The notes: generated from the sequence alone by a model not told the origin. A stretch of DNA of 64,000 bases from Ischnura elegans (GCF_921293095.1 NC_060259.1:43877812-43941811); one strand, 5' to 3'; shown: positions 1 to 10,819, counted from the stretch's first letter. Translations and numbers: made by a program.

Positions 1-59
1 TTTTTTACATCTTCTGAAAAAACTCCTCCCCTATTTCGCAAAGAAAATTCTGTCTAAAT

Positions 60-420
60 TATGCTCCACGCTTTCCCAGCATAACTCGCCCTGAATATTT
101 GAAACGCTGCACTGTTAACCATTACAACTCATCAAGAATCCGTCCGCTCTTAGGTATTCCTACTCCGTTCATTTCAGCTATGCCCTACCTTATTAGAGTC
201 CCTCACGCTAGCAATATATTCCAAATGTATTACTAGAGTCAGGAAGATAATCTCTCTTACATTTCTATCGTATTTCCCAAGAATTCTCTAAACAAATCCA
301 TGTTTGCGGTTGGCTATTTCTCATATTTTGCGTATCTAATACCTCACAAGAGGTCCTTAGTAGTGGTGGCTCCTGATTATTTCACGATTTGTTTGATGGT
401 GGACCACAACTTTGGTATGA
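60..420 (-). mobile_element. CR1-A fragment, decayed RT C-terminal region
   Basis: The minus strand matches the region after the RT palm of the intact CR1-A ORF2. Recognisable stretches include the counterparts of the SYDKK, RRAARF, DPYEVGL and VRPHLEYA coding blocks. Stops, indels and many substitutions break the frame, so this is an old inactive copy. Both ends are approximate, and the match fades past about 330. Confidence 0.75.
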
Positions 421-923
421 TCGGCGATTTTTTCTTTCCCAACGCAGGTTATTGCCGGAGGCATTTCAATCAAGATAAATATTCAAATGAGGACGCAAAC
501 CGCCCGTAGAAGCTTGAACCATATCACCTTTTTGATTGAATTTCAATTGGTTTTTATTAATAAAATAATAATAAATTTCTTAAATTTACAAATTTTGCGT
601 CCAAAAATGAAGGAGCTTTAGGAAGTAGCTTCAGTGATCAACACCAGTGTGGATGCTACCAACCTTAATTTTAAATTTAATGCTAAGTCACACGAAATAT
701 TAATAATTTATACACTTTAAATGTGTATCAATATCATTAAATATGGTGCTAGGCAAATAATTTCATCTGAAGAAATATAAATACAACAGGAGATGAATAA
801 AAGCATTCAAATTTTTTTTGTTACATGCTCGTTTCAGGATAATATCCGCCGCGCGGCGATTACTGCAGAGTGATTCATTCATTCTCAATATTTTCAACAG
901 AAAAAAAACATTCGCGAGGCAGC

Positions 924-1183
924 CAGTAGAGTAGCCAGAAATTCGTTCGGGGGAGTCCAAAACCAGGGTGGAAACTTTTGAAAAACCTGGGTACTAAAAA
1001 GATGGTTTTAAACTAATTTCAACACTTTTAATAATCGAAAAAGCGTCATTTGCCAAAGAAATCTTTTGTAAATTCATGATTTTTTTAATATATTGTTTTC
1101 TTTTTTGAAGGAAAGGAATTGTTTATTTATATTTCGGGGGGGTGTCCGGGCTCTCCGCACCTGCCCCTCTCGCTACGCCACTG
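924..1183. mobile_element. MITE, CAGTGGCGTAGC-type ends
   Basis: The left end reads CAGTAGAGTAGCC and the right end GCTACGCCACTG, an imperfect terminal inverted repeat. The interior (cgtcatttgccaaagaaatc, then a ttttcttttttgaaggaaa block) recurs in the element at 8560-8768. No coding capacity. The ends suggest a hAT-type DNA transposon, but no clean target duplication is visible. Confidence 0.6.
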
Positions 1184-1186
1184 CAG

Positions 1187-1497
1187 CCTACGCTTATGAA
1201 AATCAGCGTAAGATCCAAAAGACTAGTAAAAATAATGAAAGCTAGGAAATGGAAGGGAGAAGTTCTGAGGGGGACTATGAGGAGAGAATACCAGGAAAAT
1301 TTGCAAAATAACTCATGGGAGATTGAAAATACACAGACTGTAGAAGAAAGGTGGGATAATATCAAAACTGAATTATTCAAAGCGGCTGAGAAGTCAATTG
1401 GCTACATTGACAGTAGAATGAGGGAATAAGGTTTAAATCGGTGAGTTTCGCGGATGATAAGGCGTTAGCCAATCAGCGAGAGGGTTGCAGGATCTAT
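1187..1497 (+). pseudogene. LINE ORF2 fragment (RTE/L2-like), EN-RT linker joined to a FADD box
   Basis: The plus frame encodes a helical block of the kind that lies between endonuclease and RT in invertebrate LINE ORF2 proteins (VEERWDNIKTELFKAAEKSIG). After a stop at 1427-1429, bases 1438-1490 read FADDKALANQREG, which matches RT motif C plus its downstream helix. The RT fingers and most of the palm between them are missing, so the copy is internally deleted. It differs from the CR1 families here. The family assignment is by motif style only. Confidence 0.6.
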
Positions 1498-1498
1498 T

Positions 1499-1585
1499 CA
1501 GGGGTCTCCCAACTTTTCAATGTAAGGACCGCATAAATTATTTTTCCTTCATTTTGCGGGCCGAAGGAATTTAAAAAAAAATTAC
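1499..1585. mobile_element. hAT-like transposon end
   Basis: The sequence CAGGGGTCTCCCAACTTTTC followed by a gaccgcat/gcgggccg block is typical of hAT terminal repeats. It abuts the LINE fragment ending at 1497. I could not find the opposite end, so this is a single terminus or a decayed element. Confidence 0.45.
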
Positions 1586-1954
1586 GGCCAGTAATTCACC
1601 TTCTTCAAAACTCATAGAGAGTAGGTATAAACATGAAAAAAATAAAATATCTCGTTGGAAAAAATCTCTCGGTATCTCGGATCTCTAGTAAAATGCGAAA
1701 TAGTTTCACGAACTGATGATTTCTATCTTTCACGCTAAAAGGTAAGAAAATTTGACGTCCGGTTTTTAATTTACGGGAAAAGTTTTATTGAGAGTTGATA
1801 TCTTCTTGAAATACTTCCTCAGGGACTTAATAAATGGGATATTTTTATTATATCACTCTCTCAAGGACTTATTGGCGGCCATCTGTCGCCAAAAATGGTA
1901 AGCCGCCATTACCGATATACTCAGGGCAAGTGCATACGACACGGAAATGTACAC

Positions 1955-2000
1955 AGGTAGGCACCCTAGAGGTGGCTCGCAGGGTATTATGTAACATGTA
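1955..2000 (+). mobile_element. CR1 3' tail remnant
   Basis: Contains the diagnostic CR1 3' end ACCCTAGAGGTGGCTCGCAG followed by GGTATTATGTA and a decayed TAGATG-type tail. Only about 45 bases remain. Confidence 0.75.
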
Positions 2001-2344
2001 AATGTAATCTCCATGCAAACCTACCTCAATCGTTAGAATGGTTTCATAATAATTGTAGTGAATATTAATTTAGGATGATAAACGTAATCGCTAATCGCTA
2101 TCGTATCGCTAATTTCCCCGTTAATTCAGGTCGCACTACCGCCAGTGACGTGAGTAGCAATTTATCAAAACCTTTTAAATGCACGTCGGGTGGGAGAAAG
2201 TTCAGTGGTCGACAGGTGTATACTCTATTGTTGTCACGAATATTATAAAAGAGGATCCTCAAGTCTACCTCAAAATCTGATGTCAATCGCCACGTATTTA
2301 AATGGGTTTACAAATGACACTCGCGTCCCTGGTGGACAAAATGA

Positions 2345-2465
2345 TCCGAGTTTCACGGGGAAATGAGGTATGATTAGGTTTGTTAAACGAATTTGATACG
2401 CATTAATATGTGATCTATCAAATTCGTAAAAGTTCAATGCGATACCTCCTAATCACAAACATCGC
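2345..2465. repeat. Imperfect inverted repeat
   Basis: GAGGTATGATTAGG and cgaatttgata on the left recur in reverse complement on the right (tatcaaattcg, then cctcctaatcacaaac), around a short centre near 2405. It could be a small fold-back element. No target duplication was recognised. Confidence 0.5.
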
Positions 2466-2937
2466 ATTGCAAAATATTGGGAAAAAGTGGATAGCATTGC
2501 ACTCATCACCGCGCCGCGGCATTTTTGAAAATTGATAAATCCATTATAATCCAATAATGCTTCAAAGTGACAACAATATTGTGGATGGTACTATAGCTAA
2601 GAAATAGGAGCCTGAAACAGGTCGTAGCTGGCAAAGCACGGATGACGACGAATCAATGTTGACTGAATGAGATAAATCAATTGCGTATGTATGGTTATCA
2701 CGAAAGCTGTGTGCGATTACTCACTCCTATATCTTATTCAAAGACACGAATTTAACTGGTTAAACTGATTTAGAAGGTAAAGAATTAAATAGACAACGCC
2801 CACGAAAGCGAAAAACTAACCTGACATTAACCCATTATAAACCAATGTTGCTTCTAAGTAACATCAAAAATGTGTACATTTTCAGCTCTATTCAGGATAG
2901 ATTTGAACTATGTGTTCTTTTGTGCTGTAAAGTTGAA
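2466..2937. other. No gene recognised
   Basis: AT-rich sequence with short stop-interrupted frames only. I see no element termini, RNA gene or conserved motif. Confidence 0.5.
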
Positions 2938-3060
2938 TGATGAAATATATAGCTGCCACAATAATAATGATTTAGTATAAAACTTTCACATTTTTAAAAT
3001 GAGAAGTCTTGAAATTTAATGTCTCCCAGAGCCAGCTCCGGTTGGGGAAGGGTTAAGAGA
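2938..3060. repeat. Direct repeat unit 1
   Basis: A block of about 120 bp containing AAAATGAGAAGTCTTGAAAT and a gggaagggttaa end. It recurs imperfectly about 320 bp downstream at 3259-3383. Its nature is unknown. Confidence 0.7.
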
Positions 3061-3258
3061 ATGCAGAATTCGTCGAATTTACACAGTTGTGCCAAGGAGA
3101 ACTTCAATTATCTTTCTCAGTCGGGTGCAGCTGTAGTAATGTCTCACTTTCCACGAGAGCCCTTACGTTAATCAGATTATCCGTTTATCTGTTGATCCCT
3201 TGGCCTTTTTTTCTGTTAGAATCTCCAATTCAGCCTTAAAATTCTTCCATTTCCTTTC

Positions 3259-3383
3259 CCATGGTGAAATATGTAGCTGCAACAATAATTATGATGGAGC
3301 CGAAAATTTTCATATTTTTTAAAATGAGAAGTCTTGAAATTTACTTTTTCCCAGAAGCATATCTGGGTTGAGAAGGGTTAAAA
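3259..3383. repeat. Direct repeat unit 2
   Basis: Second copy of the 2938-3060 block, in the same orientation, sharing the tgaaatat-tagctgc start, AAAATGAGAAGTCTTGAAAT and the gagaagggttaa end. The spacer between the copies is not repeated. Confidence 0.7.
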
Positions 3384-3489
3384 TGCGACCGAAGTGGCAA
3401 CAGAAATCAGCCTTCCATGGGATGGAATAGGACCTCCCCCGTGCAGCCCTCTTCATTGTAGCATTCTCGATATCAATTTTCGCCGGTCA

Positions 3490-3715
3490 TTTTGGCGCGG
3501 TAGCCGTGTGGGCGGAGCGCCTCTCCAGTGATCTGGGTGCGCGGGTTCAAATCCAAATAAGGCCTCTGCCAACACCTCGCAGCTCACCCGAGCCGTGAGG
3601 GAAGCCACACGCGGCGGCTGCGAGAGGAACAGGCCCTCCCACCCGGCCTCACGCGTCGCTCGCTGCTGGGCTAAATCTGTAACCACGAATCAGTCACATT
3701 TCAACCGAGCGCAAA
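3490..3715 (+). mobile_element. tRNA-derived SINE
   Basis: The head resembles a tRNA gene: an A-box-like GGTAGCCGTGTGGGCGGAGC, then a canonical B-box GGGTTCAAATCC about 45 bases later. A GC-rich body (3570-3680) follows. The whole is much more GC-rich than its surroundings. No full cloverleaf could be drawn, so a SINE is more likely than a working tRNA gene. The 3' boundary is approximate. Confidence 0.65.
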
Positions 3716-3927
3716 ACCCAAGGCGATAAAAATCCTAATATTAGGTTTGCCCGTTTTCGTGCTTTTCTCCCCAAGTTTTACGGGACCACACGGCGTGCTC
3801 CTCGTAATCGGCGAAAAAAGGATTCACCGTGCGCAGTTCGTGTGGCGCAATAACCGAATTCTCTACATCCCTCGAAACCAGTAGTGAGTAAAGAGGGGTT
3901 TAGCGGAAATACGTGGAATGTATGGAG

Positions 3928-4226
3928 TAGGGGCGCAGCCAAGAATAAAGGCTAGGGGAGGTTTAGGGGCAAGTAATACTTAGGAGTGTGGGGGTATTGC
4001 ATACCCGCCAGGGTAAGGAGGAGTTGCGACGGCCGTCCTCCAGAAAAAAATTAAGAATAATGGTTCAAAATGGCGAGTTTTACGGCTTTCTAAGGGATAT
4101 TTGACAAATCCTAACACTATGCTATAAGTAATACTGATCCAACTAAGTGAAATGGATTAAACTTAAAAATTTCTCTGAGCTCTGGGGGGGGGTTATCCCA
4201 CAAACCCCCCCCTCGCTGCGCCACTG
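3928..4226. mobile_element. hAT-like MITE, GGCGCAGC family, copy 1
   Basis: Ends TAGGGGCGCAGC and GCTGCGCCACTG form an imperfect inverted repeat, flanked on both sides by the 8-bp duplication GTATGGAG (3919/3920-3927 and 4227-4234). Homologous copies occur at 5596-5889, 14649-14946 and 44126-44427. No ORF. The 8-bp duplication points to hAT mobilisation in trans. Confidence 0.85.
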
Positions 4227-4393
4227 GTATGGAGGTAGATAAAAGCCGCTATGCATGGTGAATGATCATGCGAATATACAGATATGATGTTAAATTTGAT
4301 AGGTAGCATGTTTGATCAAATTTATATAACTGACTGCACGTACGTCAATCCTGAGAACTTGGTTAATATTTTTATGAATTTATATAAAAGCGA

Positions 4394-4768
4394 TGAAGCG
4401 AGGCTTGGACGTTTACAACAGCGGAGAAGTCAAGGGTGGAGGCATTCAAAATGTGGTGCTACTGAAGAATGGTGAAGATAAAATGGATCGACAGTGTAAG
4501 CAATGAGGAGATACTAAGAAGAGTGGTAGAAAAGAGAAGTCTTCTAAAAACCTTGAGCAGAAGACGAGCCATCTTAGTTGGCCACATTATGAGACATGGT
4601 GGCCGGATGAAAACAATCGTAGAAGGACAGGTGGAAGGGAAGAAGGACAAGGGGAGGCCTCGAATGAGTTCCATAGGACAAGTCACAAAGGATGTAAAAG
4701 AGAAGAAGTACGTGACTATGAAAAGGCTAGCTGATAGGAGAAAGGAATGGAGAGCTGCGTCAAACTAA
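4394..4768 (+). pseudogene. LINE ORF2 C-terminal fragment (RTE/L2-like)
   Basis: The frame reads SEAWTFTTAEKSRVEAFKMWCY, then a stop, then RMVKIKWIDSVSNEEILRRV, RRAILVGHIMRHGG and KKDKGRPR. This order (SEAWT, EAFxMWC, WxDxxxNEEIL, GHxMRH, KGRPR) is the C-terminal hallmark of arthropod LINE endonuclease-reverse transcriptases. The stop after the Y residue and the absence of the upstream RT show it is dead. It may be the distal part of the element seen at 1187-1497. Confidence 0.75.
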
Positions 4769-4909
4769 TCTTCAGGTTTTTGACAATTGATGGTGACAAA
4801 ATTTATCACTCACAATCGGTAAAATTAGACATTTATCTAAATTTCAGCAAACTCAGTAAATGAATTCTTTTCCACGATGAATATGAGACTATAACCGCAA
4901 TGTTAGAAT

Positions 4910-5220
4910 TTTGAAATAGATTAGATGACCTGCATTGTATCTTACTAACTTATGTATACCTCAATGCATGTTTCTGAATTTTCTAATTATTTCTAACAGC
5001 GTGTAGTTTGTGTTCTAGCTTTATTGGCAGTTTCTCTTCATGGGCAGTGGCCAATTTTTGTCTTTGCATGAATGTGGGAGTAAAATTTGTTAATATGCGT
5101 AACGCTTTTTATATCCGTGTGTTGTGCATGTTTGCATGCTGCATGCTGGTGATTGATCACCCCCAGCCAAACACCCTCGCATTGGCTCGCAAGGTATTAT
5201 GTATATGTAGCCGTAGATGA
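4910..5220 (+). mobile_element. CR1 3' UTR fragment
   Basis: Matches the subfamily-B-like 3' UTR: the atagattagatgac start, ttatttctaacag, tgcgtaacg, the GGTGATTGATCACC hairpin and the gctcgcaaggtattatgta end. It carries an extra segment near 5007-5090 (ctttgcatgaatgtgggag) that some copies have and others lack, suggesting a third subfamily. Confidence 0.85.
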
Positions 5221-5595
5221 AAACTATGCAGCATTTAGCTTGCACTCTGTTAATAATCAGTCTACCCATGACAAACCTCTCCAAGCACCCTAAAGATGAC
5301 TCGTAACATATCATATATGAAGGTGTAGCGAAACATGATATGGAGGAGTCATGGTGTTCCGCAATGCTGCCACTTTGGGCCGACCATTGCACTGCTGTAT
5401 TTCGGTGCATAAAAGGAAGGCCCTTCTTTTAGCGTGTTTATTCATGTGCCCACGGTGTGTTGATACAATTGTCAAGAGCCATTCTTGTCTATCATTCCCT
5501 CGGTGAGTTTGACTTCACTTCTCGGAAACGTTCAGTATCATTTCGAAAGGAAATATCTCACGATGTTTCCTCTAAGTAACACGCTCACTTCGGAA

Positions 5596-5889
5596 CAGCG
5601 GCGCAGCAAGGGGGGTGTGGGGGATAAAACCCCCCACAAAGCTCAGAGATATTTTTAAGTTTAATCTATTTTACTTAATTGGATTAATATTACTTATAGA
5701 ATAGTGTAAGTATTAATGACATATCTCTTAGAAAGACGTAAAACTCGCCATTTTGAACCATTTGTTTTAAATTGTTCCTTGGGTAGGGCCCGCGCACCTC
5801 CCGCTTACCCTGGCTGGTATTACATATCACCCAAACCCCCCAGTATTATTTGCGCCAAAAACCCCCATTAATTCGTAGCTGCGCCTCTG
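5596..5889. mobile_element. hAT-like MITE, GGCGCAGC family, copy 2
   Basis: Reverse orientation relative to copy 1. Ends CAGCGGCGCAGC and GCTGCGCCTCTG, flanked by a perfect 8-bp duplication CTTCGGAA (5588-5595 and 5890-5897). No coding capacity. Confidence 0.88.
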
Positions 5890-6157
5890 CTTCGGAATGC
5901 ATCCTTTTTCGTAGAACTGGTATGACTGATCTTATTAGAAGAACAGATTGGTAATATTTGTAAAAAAAACTAGCTAACCGATAAATAGTTCGTTCTATTA
6001 AATGTATTATATTTCCAGATGGTGCGAAGGCTTCCACGGGGTTGCGTAGTGATTCACAGCGTCTTTTTGGGTTTCCCGCCGTGTTTTTTATGCTTAATTG
6101 ATGTCATTAAAATCAACGAACACGAAGAGAAACGCAAGATGATGCTAACAATCATTA

Positions 6158-6396
6158 AGGCCTGGTTACACGATATATTAACACGTACGGGTTAATGTCT
6201 AAATGTATGAACGAGAGAATGAACGCTAAAATGCACCGTATAACCACCCAAATTGCGCGAATGCATGCACAGAAAATAGAACCTGTTCTAATTTGGTTCA
6301 TGTAAGTAATCGTACATTTTCCGTTCCGGTCCACCAAAATCATTCACGCAAAAGTAAATTAACTTGTGCGTGTTAATGTACCGTGTAACCAGGCCT
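6158..6396. mobile_element. PIF/Harbinger-like MITE
   Basis: A 239-bp element with about 28-bp terminal inverted repeats beginning AGGCCTGGTTACACG at both ends, flanked by TTA on each side (6155-6157 and 6397-6399). A TTA duplication with a G/C-rich end is the PIF/Harbinger signature. No transposase. Confidence 0.82.
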
Positions 6397-6669
6397 TTAT
6401 AATGTTTCCAGCATTTAGCTCGTCCAAAAATATAACAAGGCTAATCGATACCTTTCAATCCGTGCCATGCAAAACAAAAATATGATTTTATAAAGCCTTA
6501 ATTTCCCCACCAATGAAAAGAAGGAGAAAACCGGTGCCTTTTGATAAAAAGATATTGCAACAAATAAAAAGGAACAATGTTGTGAAACAACGTGATAGAG
6601 TGATCAGAAATTTCAGCAAGCATCTAGATACCATTGGCGAAAATAAGTAGAGAAGCACAACATAAATAC

Positions 6670-7425
6670 ATAGTCTTGTTGGTGTAACTGACCTCTTAGA
6701 TAAACTCGGATGGGAATGTCTGTCGGACCGTAGACTGAAAAATAGACTAAACTAATTTGGTAAATTCAAGAGCAGTTTATTTTCCGACGAAGTTAGCCAT
6801 ATATTACAAACGCTAACATACTGCGGTAGGTCGGATCATGTACATGAAATAAGAGAGATAGACTGTAGAACAGACAGATTCAGATGCACCAAGGGTAAGA
6901 AAAAATGACTTTGTTCCACAAAATAAAATATATATTTGCATTGCATTTGCATAAGGCAAATATATATATATTATTTTGTGGAACAGCAAAGTCTTTTTTT
7001 TCTTGCCCTTTGTGCATCATGAAGGATTTCCACCATGTTACGCCACCCACCTATCCACCATCACATTTAGACAGATTCAGAGTATCGCTTTTTCCACGTT
7101 CAAAAAGATACTTAAACGGTAGCATTAGAACTTACAAATACGTTATTGACTTTTAGTTTAGTCTACTAACTAAATGCATGTTTGTGAATTTCTTAGTATT
7201 TCTAACAGCATTTATTGTGTGTTCTAGCTTTCTACCTTAATGAGTATTTGTCAAGTTTTGCCTTTGCATGAATGTGGTAGTATAATTTGTCAGTATGCGT
7301 AACATTTTTATGTTCGTGTGGTGTGCATGTGGAAATCCTCTTGCATGCTGCACTCTGGTGACTGATCACCCCCTGCCAAACACCATAGAGGTGGCCTGCA
7401 GGGTATTATGTATATGAAGATAGAT
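6670..7425 (+). mobile_element. CR1-B-like 3' copy, interrupted
   Basis: Begins in the ORF2 C-terminal region (counterpart of the VTDLLDKLGWESLSDRR block) and runs through REIDCRTDRFR and the 3' UTR to gtattatgtatatg. It is split by a 184-bp insertion at 6885-7068. Several stops show decay. Confidence 0.85.
6885..7068. mobile_element. Hairpin insertion with 13-bp target duplication
   Basis: Lies inside a CR1 copy and is flanked by the 13-mer AGACAGATTCAGA on both sides (6872-6884 and 7069-7081). Its first 120 bases fold back on themselves: gactttgttccacaaaataa against its near-complement, around a TATATA centre. A ccaccatgttacgcc block follows. A similar block ends the insertion at 18853-18976. 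The family is unknown. Confidence 0.8.
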
Positions 7426-7429
7426 GTGG

Positions 7430-7706
7430 GTAATAAAGACCATAATGGCAGCCATAGGACTTATAAATAGGTTAGCTGACTGGTAGTGTCTCACAATATG
7501 TTTTGCATGCTCTAACTTCATAGGCATATTGGCTTCATAAGAAGCAGATAGATTAATCTAATACCGTATGCGTCATATGTAGCCTACATGTTGCATAGTG
7601 CATGGTAGTGGAAGTAAATTTTAATCCTCTGTTGCATGTTGGTGATGTTTCACCCCCTGCCAAACACCTCTTTAGGTGGCTTTCAGGGTAATACGTAACT
7701 GTAGAT
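7430..7706 (+). mobile_element. CR1 3' UTR fragment, second in tandem
   Basis: Directly follows the previous copy in the same orientation. It is recognisable by cataatggcagccataggac, tgcatgttggtgatgtttc and accccctgccaaacacctct, ending in a decayed tail. It is more diverged than the copy upstream. Confidence 0.7.
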
Positions 7707-8204
7707 TTACGGAATGATTATGTAGTATGAACATAAGCGCGGAAAGGGAAAATCGATTTCTTTCGTGAAAACTTGTAGCTAAGAGATAAAATGGTAACTG
7801 ATTCTAGAGATTTCAGGCATAGGAATTGTTTGTTTGAACCAGGACAATTATCCAGAGCGAAAGAGTCTCACAGTCAGTAATTTTGAATCGTCGTTAAAAA
7901 TCAATTTTCTCCATCAAATTCTACAGTATGAGGAGTAGGCTAATATCAACCTTTTTCATTGAGCAAACCCTTCATATTATGATCAGAGCACCATCAGATT
8001 TTTCATTCCGAAATCGGACTTTTTTCTTTATACGCTACGATTGCTTGCATGTGTCGATGTAGATATTGCAGAACTCGATCTCGCTTTCAACTAATATTTA
8101 GCTTCGATTCATTCAATCCTTATGGTTAAATTAAATTCCACTGTGCCTGGTTTTAAATCGCGGTCGATTCCACTGCAGCCACTTAGAAAAATTAATCACG
8201 ATTA
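7707..8204. other. No gene recognised
   Basis: AT-rich, no long frames and no recognisable element ends. Confidence 0.45.
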
Positions 8205-8330
8205 ATTGTCCATTTATTACGTGAGGTGATTTTGGCAATTTTTGGACTCCCCCAACCCCCACAGTGAGACATCGTGAGATTTGACGCGACCTCCTCCCTG
8301 TAATCTCACGTGAGATTGTTCACAATGCGA
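8205..8330. repeat. Dispersed-repeat-like segment
   Basis: Contains ccatttattacgtgaggtga, a pyrimidine tract with cccccaacccccaca, cgtgagatttgacg and tctcacgtgagatt. This order of a non-acgtga block, C-tract and GTGAGA motif resembles a repeat common in invertebrate genomes. The call is from memory of its style, and no second copy lies in this window. Confidence 0.35.
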
Positions 8331-8559
8331 ATTTTAAGTGTATATATGTTAATCTATGCTTCATTGGATTTGATTCATTAAAAAACAATTTGTTTAATTA
8401 TATTTATTTAAGATTAGTGAAGACCAGTATTTAAGACAACTAAGATCGTAATTTTACACTGTTTCTGGCGGAAAGAAATTATGTGATGTTTGCCACGTTC
8501 CATCCCTCTCTCATTGGGTGAGATCGGGGTGGGAATCGGCTTCACCCTCTTCCCCTAGG

Positions 8560-8768
8560 GGGTAGCCAGGAATTTCGTTGAGGGGTGCCGAAAATTAAAT
8601 TCAACACTTTTCAAAATCGGAAAAACTTCATTTGTCAAAGAAATCTTTTGTAAATCCATGACTTTTCATTATTTAGTTTTCTTTTGTGAAGGAAAGTAAT
8701 AGTGCTTTTATATTCCCGGGAGGAGAGAGTTCCGGATCCCACGGACATCACCCCTCACTACGCCACTG
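8560..8768. mobile_element. MITE, CAGTGGCGTAGC type, second copy
   Basis: Begins GGTAGCCAGGAATTTCGTTG and ends CACTACGCCACTG. The interior matches 924-1183 (aaatcggaaaaacttcattt, gtcaaagaaatcttttgtaa). The copy is shorter than 924-1183 because about 50 bp near the left end are absent. Confidence 0.65.
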
Positions 8769-9440
8769 CCCCCCCCCCCCTCCCTGAACGCCTCACGTAT
8801 TTAATGGATGACCCCCTATCAATCGCGGGAAAAACGAAACTCTTCTTTCTCGTAATTATTTCCCAGATTTTGCGACCATTGGGTTTTGATGTAATTTTAT
8901 GGAACTTCGTCATTTACTGGTTACGCGGATCTTTAGATTTTTTTCATTTTCACGGTAAAACTCATTCCATTTCCATTGAATACCTGTAAAATGAAAATAT
9001 ATCATTTATTTATGCACTAAGGCCTTAACCTTGTAGAATTCCATTTTAATTTTGGATAAATAAGATCTTTGCTTTCTACAATTTAATGGTTTAATTACGA
9101 TTAAATGTAAAATTGTTGAAAACAAAGTTGTTATTTTTCCAAACTTAATTAATTTATTGATGGAAGCATTCTATTTTATTCTTAAATCCATTCTATGACC
9201 TTCCTCCTAAATTAAGCCTGTATATTGATTACTTCACCACTCTGTACAGAACCGGGGACCATAAACTTATTGCAGGCAACCTCACGTTAATTGAATATAT
9301 GGAAGCAAAGATATCTTCCTGATATTGGAGAATATGTGCGTGGGATGAGGAGAAAGTAATTCAAATCCCTCAAATTTTCACCGCGTGGACGGTGAGTCAA
9401 ATAATTACGTAAACAGTATCACATGATTTTTGAACGACTG
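8769..9440. other. No gene recognised
   Basis: Starts with a C-tract next to the MITE, then AT-rich sequence without recognisable features. Confidence 0.45.
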
Positions 9441-9454
9441 TTAGACTTCTACTC

Positions 9455-9560
9455 CTGCCAGTCGCTTGTAGGGTATTTGGCAGAGGATGACCAAGCACCA
9501 GCATGCAACAGTATTTCCACACCACTCACTGCTCACCATACGGCCATAAATAAAACAGAA
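9455..9560 (-). mobile_element. CR1 3' tail, decayed
   Basis: On the minus strand the order is the GTGAGCAGTG-like variant, tgttgcatgctggtgcttgg, then cctctgccaaataccctac. This corresponds to the CR1 3' hairpin module with many substitutions. Confidence 0.6.
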
Positions 9561-9569
9561 TAACAAAAA

Positions 9570-10034
9570 CAACTGGTGAACATTCACGCAGCTGGTGCGA
9601 GCTTCCTCTAAACGTTCACTGCTCCAAGCTGCCGGAGACCATAGCACTAATACATTGACAAGGAAACTCAAAAATTGGCACCGATTAGTAATTTATGTAG
9701 TTTTTCCTCTCATAAATCTGAAAAGAATGCAAAGTGTTTACCTTAAAAAACACTGGTCAAACAATGCTAAAATTGATAAAATAAAGCATAAGGTAATGCT
9801 TATAAAATGCATTAAGAACAGAGAGAGACAAGTTTACTTTCCTCAAAATTTCCTATTTATTAATCCTAATGGAGTTGCCCATTTTGAAAGATGAAGGCGT
9901 ACATTTTTTTGGTCTTCAACGTTTTATATATTTTCAAAAAATATATAAAATGAACAAATGGGAAGAGCTTCTCTCAGTTGATGAATATGATAGGAAGCTA
10001 ATGAAAGGCTTTTAGCTTGAGATAGGAGGGGCAT
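9570..10034. other. No gene recognised
   Basis: Open frames here are short. A small AT-rich palindrome lies near 9925-9955 (tatattttc, then aaaatata). Nothing else is supported. Confidence 0.4.
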
Positions 10035-10400
10035 TAATTTATGAAGATGATCGTACAGTTCCCTATGGACATTCGAGAATTCAGCTGTCATTGCTGTAAA
10101 AAATGATCTGCTCAGAATAATTAGGACGTATACAATCTCTAAAAGCCAAAGAAAAAAACTTATGACTCAGGGCTAAAGTTTTATGTAAGTAGTCTGTTTG
10201 TTGTCATTCTAGTAATAATATTCGAAGTGTCAAGTCCAAAAAAATAAAGCCACTTGGTATCTGTGCGATGAAGAGATAGATCACGAAAGAAAATTTTAAT
10301 TGTGGTGAATTCTGGATTCCACATTTAGTACCTCTCAAGAGAAAATCAATGTGAGAAATATGGCCACTTTCACGGAGTAAAATATACGGTTTATTTCCTC
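10035..10400. repeat. Unknown dispersed repeat, copy 1
   Basis: About 365 bp homologous over its length to 16305-16665. Both share tatggacattcgagaattca-type starts, acaatctctaaaag, the gatagatcacgaaag block and gagaaaatcaatgtgaaa. Parallel plus-frame translations are partly similar (TISxSxRxxYDxGLxF), so it may be the remnant of a coding element. The family was not recognised. Confidence 0.7.
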
Positions 10401-10819
10401 CCATTAAAGAGAGTCGATTTTTCGAAAAGCCATCGTCATTCAGCCGTCAAACCAACCTCAACAAAGTTTCGTGATGGGCTCATGATTTGATGTGACCGGA
10501 ATGGAAAGAAATGGCATATTATAATTCATCGGCACGAATTCATGCCACTAACGATCTTCACGGAATTCAGTGCGTGTGAACACATAACTGCGGTGTGTGT
10601 TCTCCAAAAAGGTTATTCAGTCGATGTGTGGCATGGTTATTAGGAGGCCATTCGCTCAATAATAGGATTCAACCCGCATTATCACGCTGGAAGAGAACAA
10701 TGCGTACTTACCAATCGTGACGCCCCCTTTAAGGTGTCGCAAAAACGGTGTGCGCATGGTTCCAGACCAGAGAAACTGGTTTCCTTACCACACTATCCTA
10801 TATCACAATATGAGACCAT

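Noticed and set aside
3453..3686. 77-codon minus frame
   Set aside because: It is antisense to the tRNA-derived SINE and explained by GC-rich composition.
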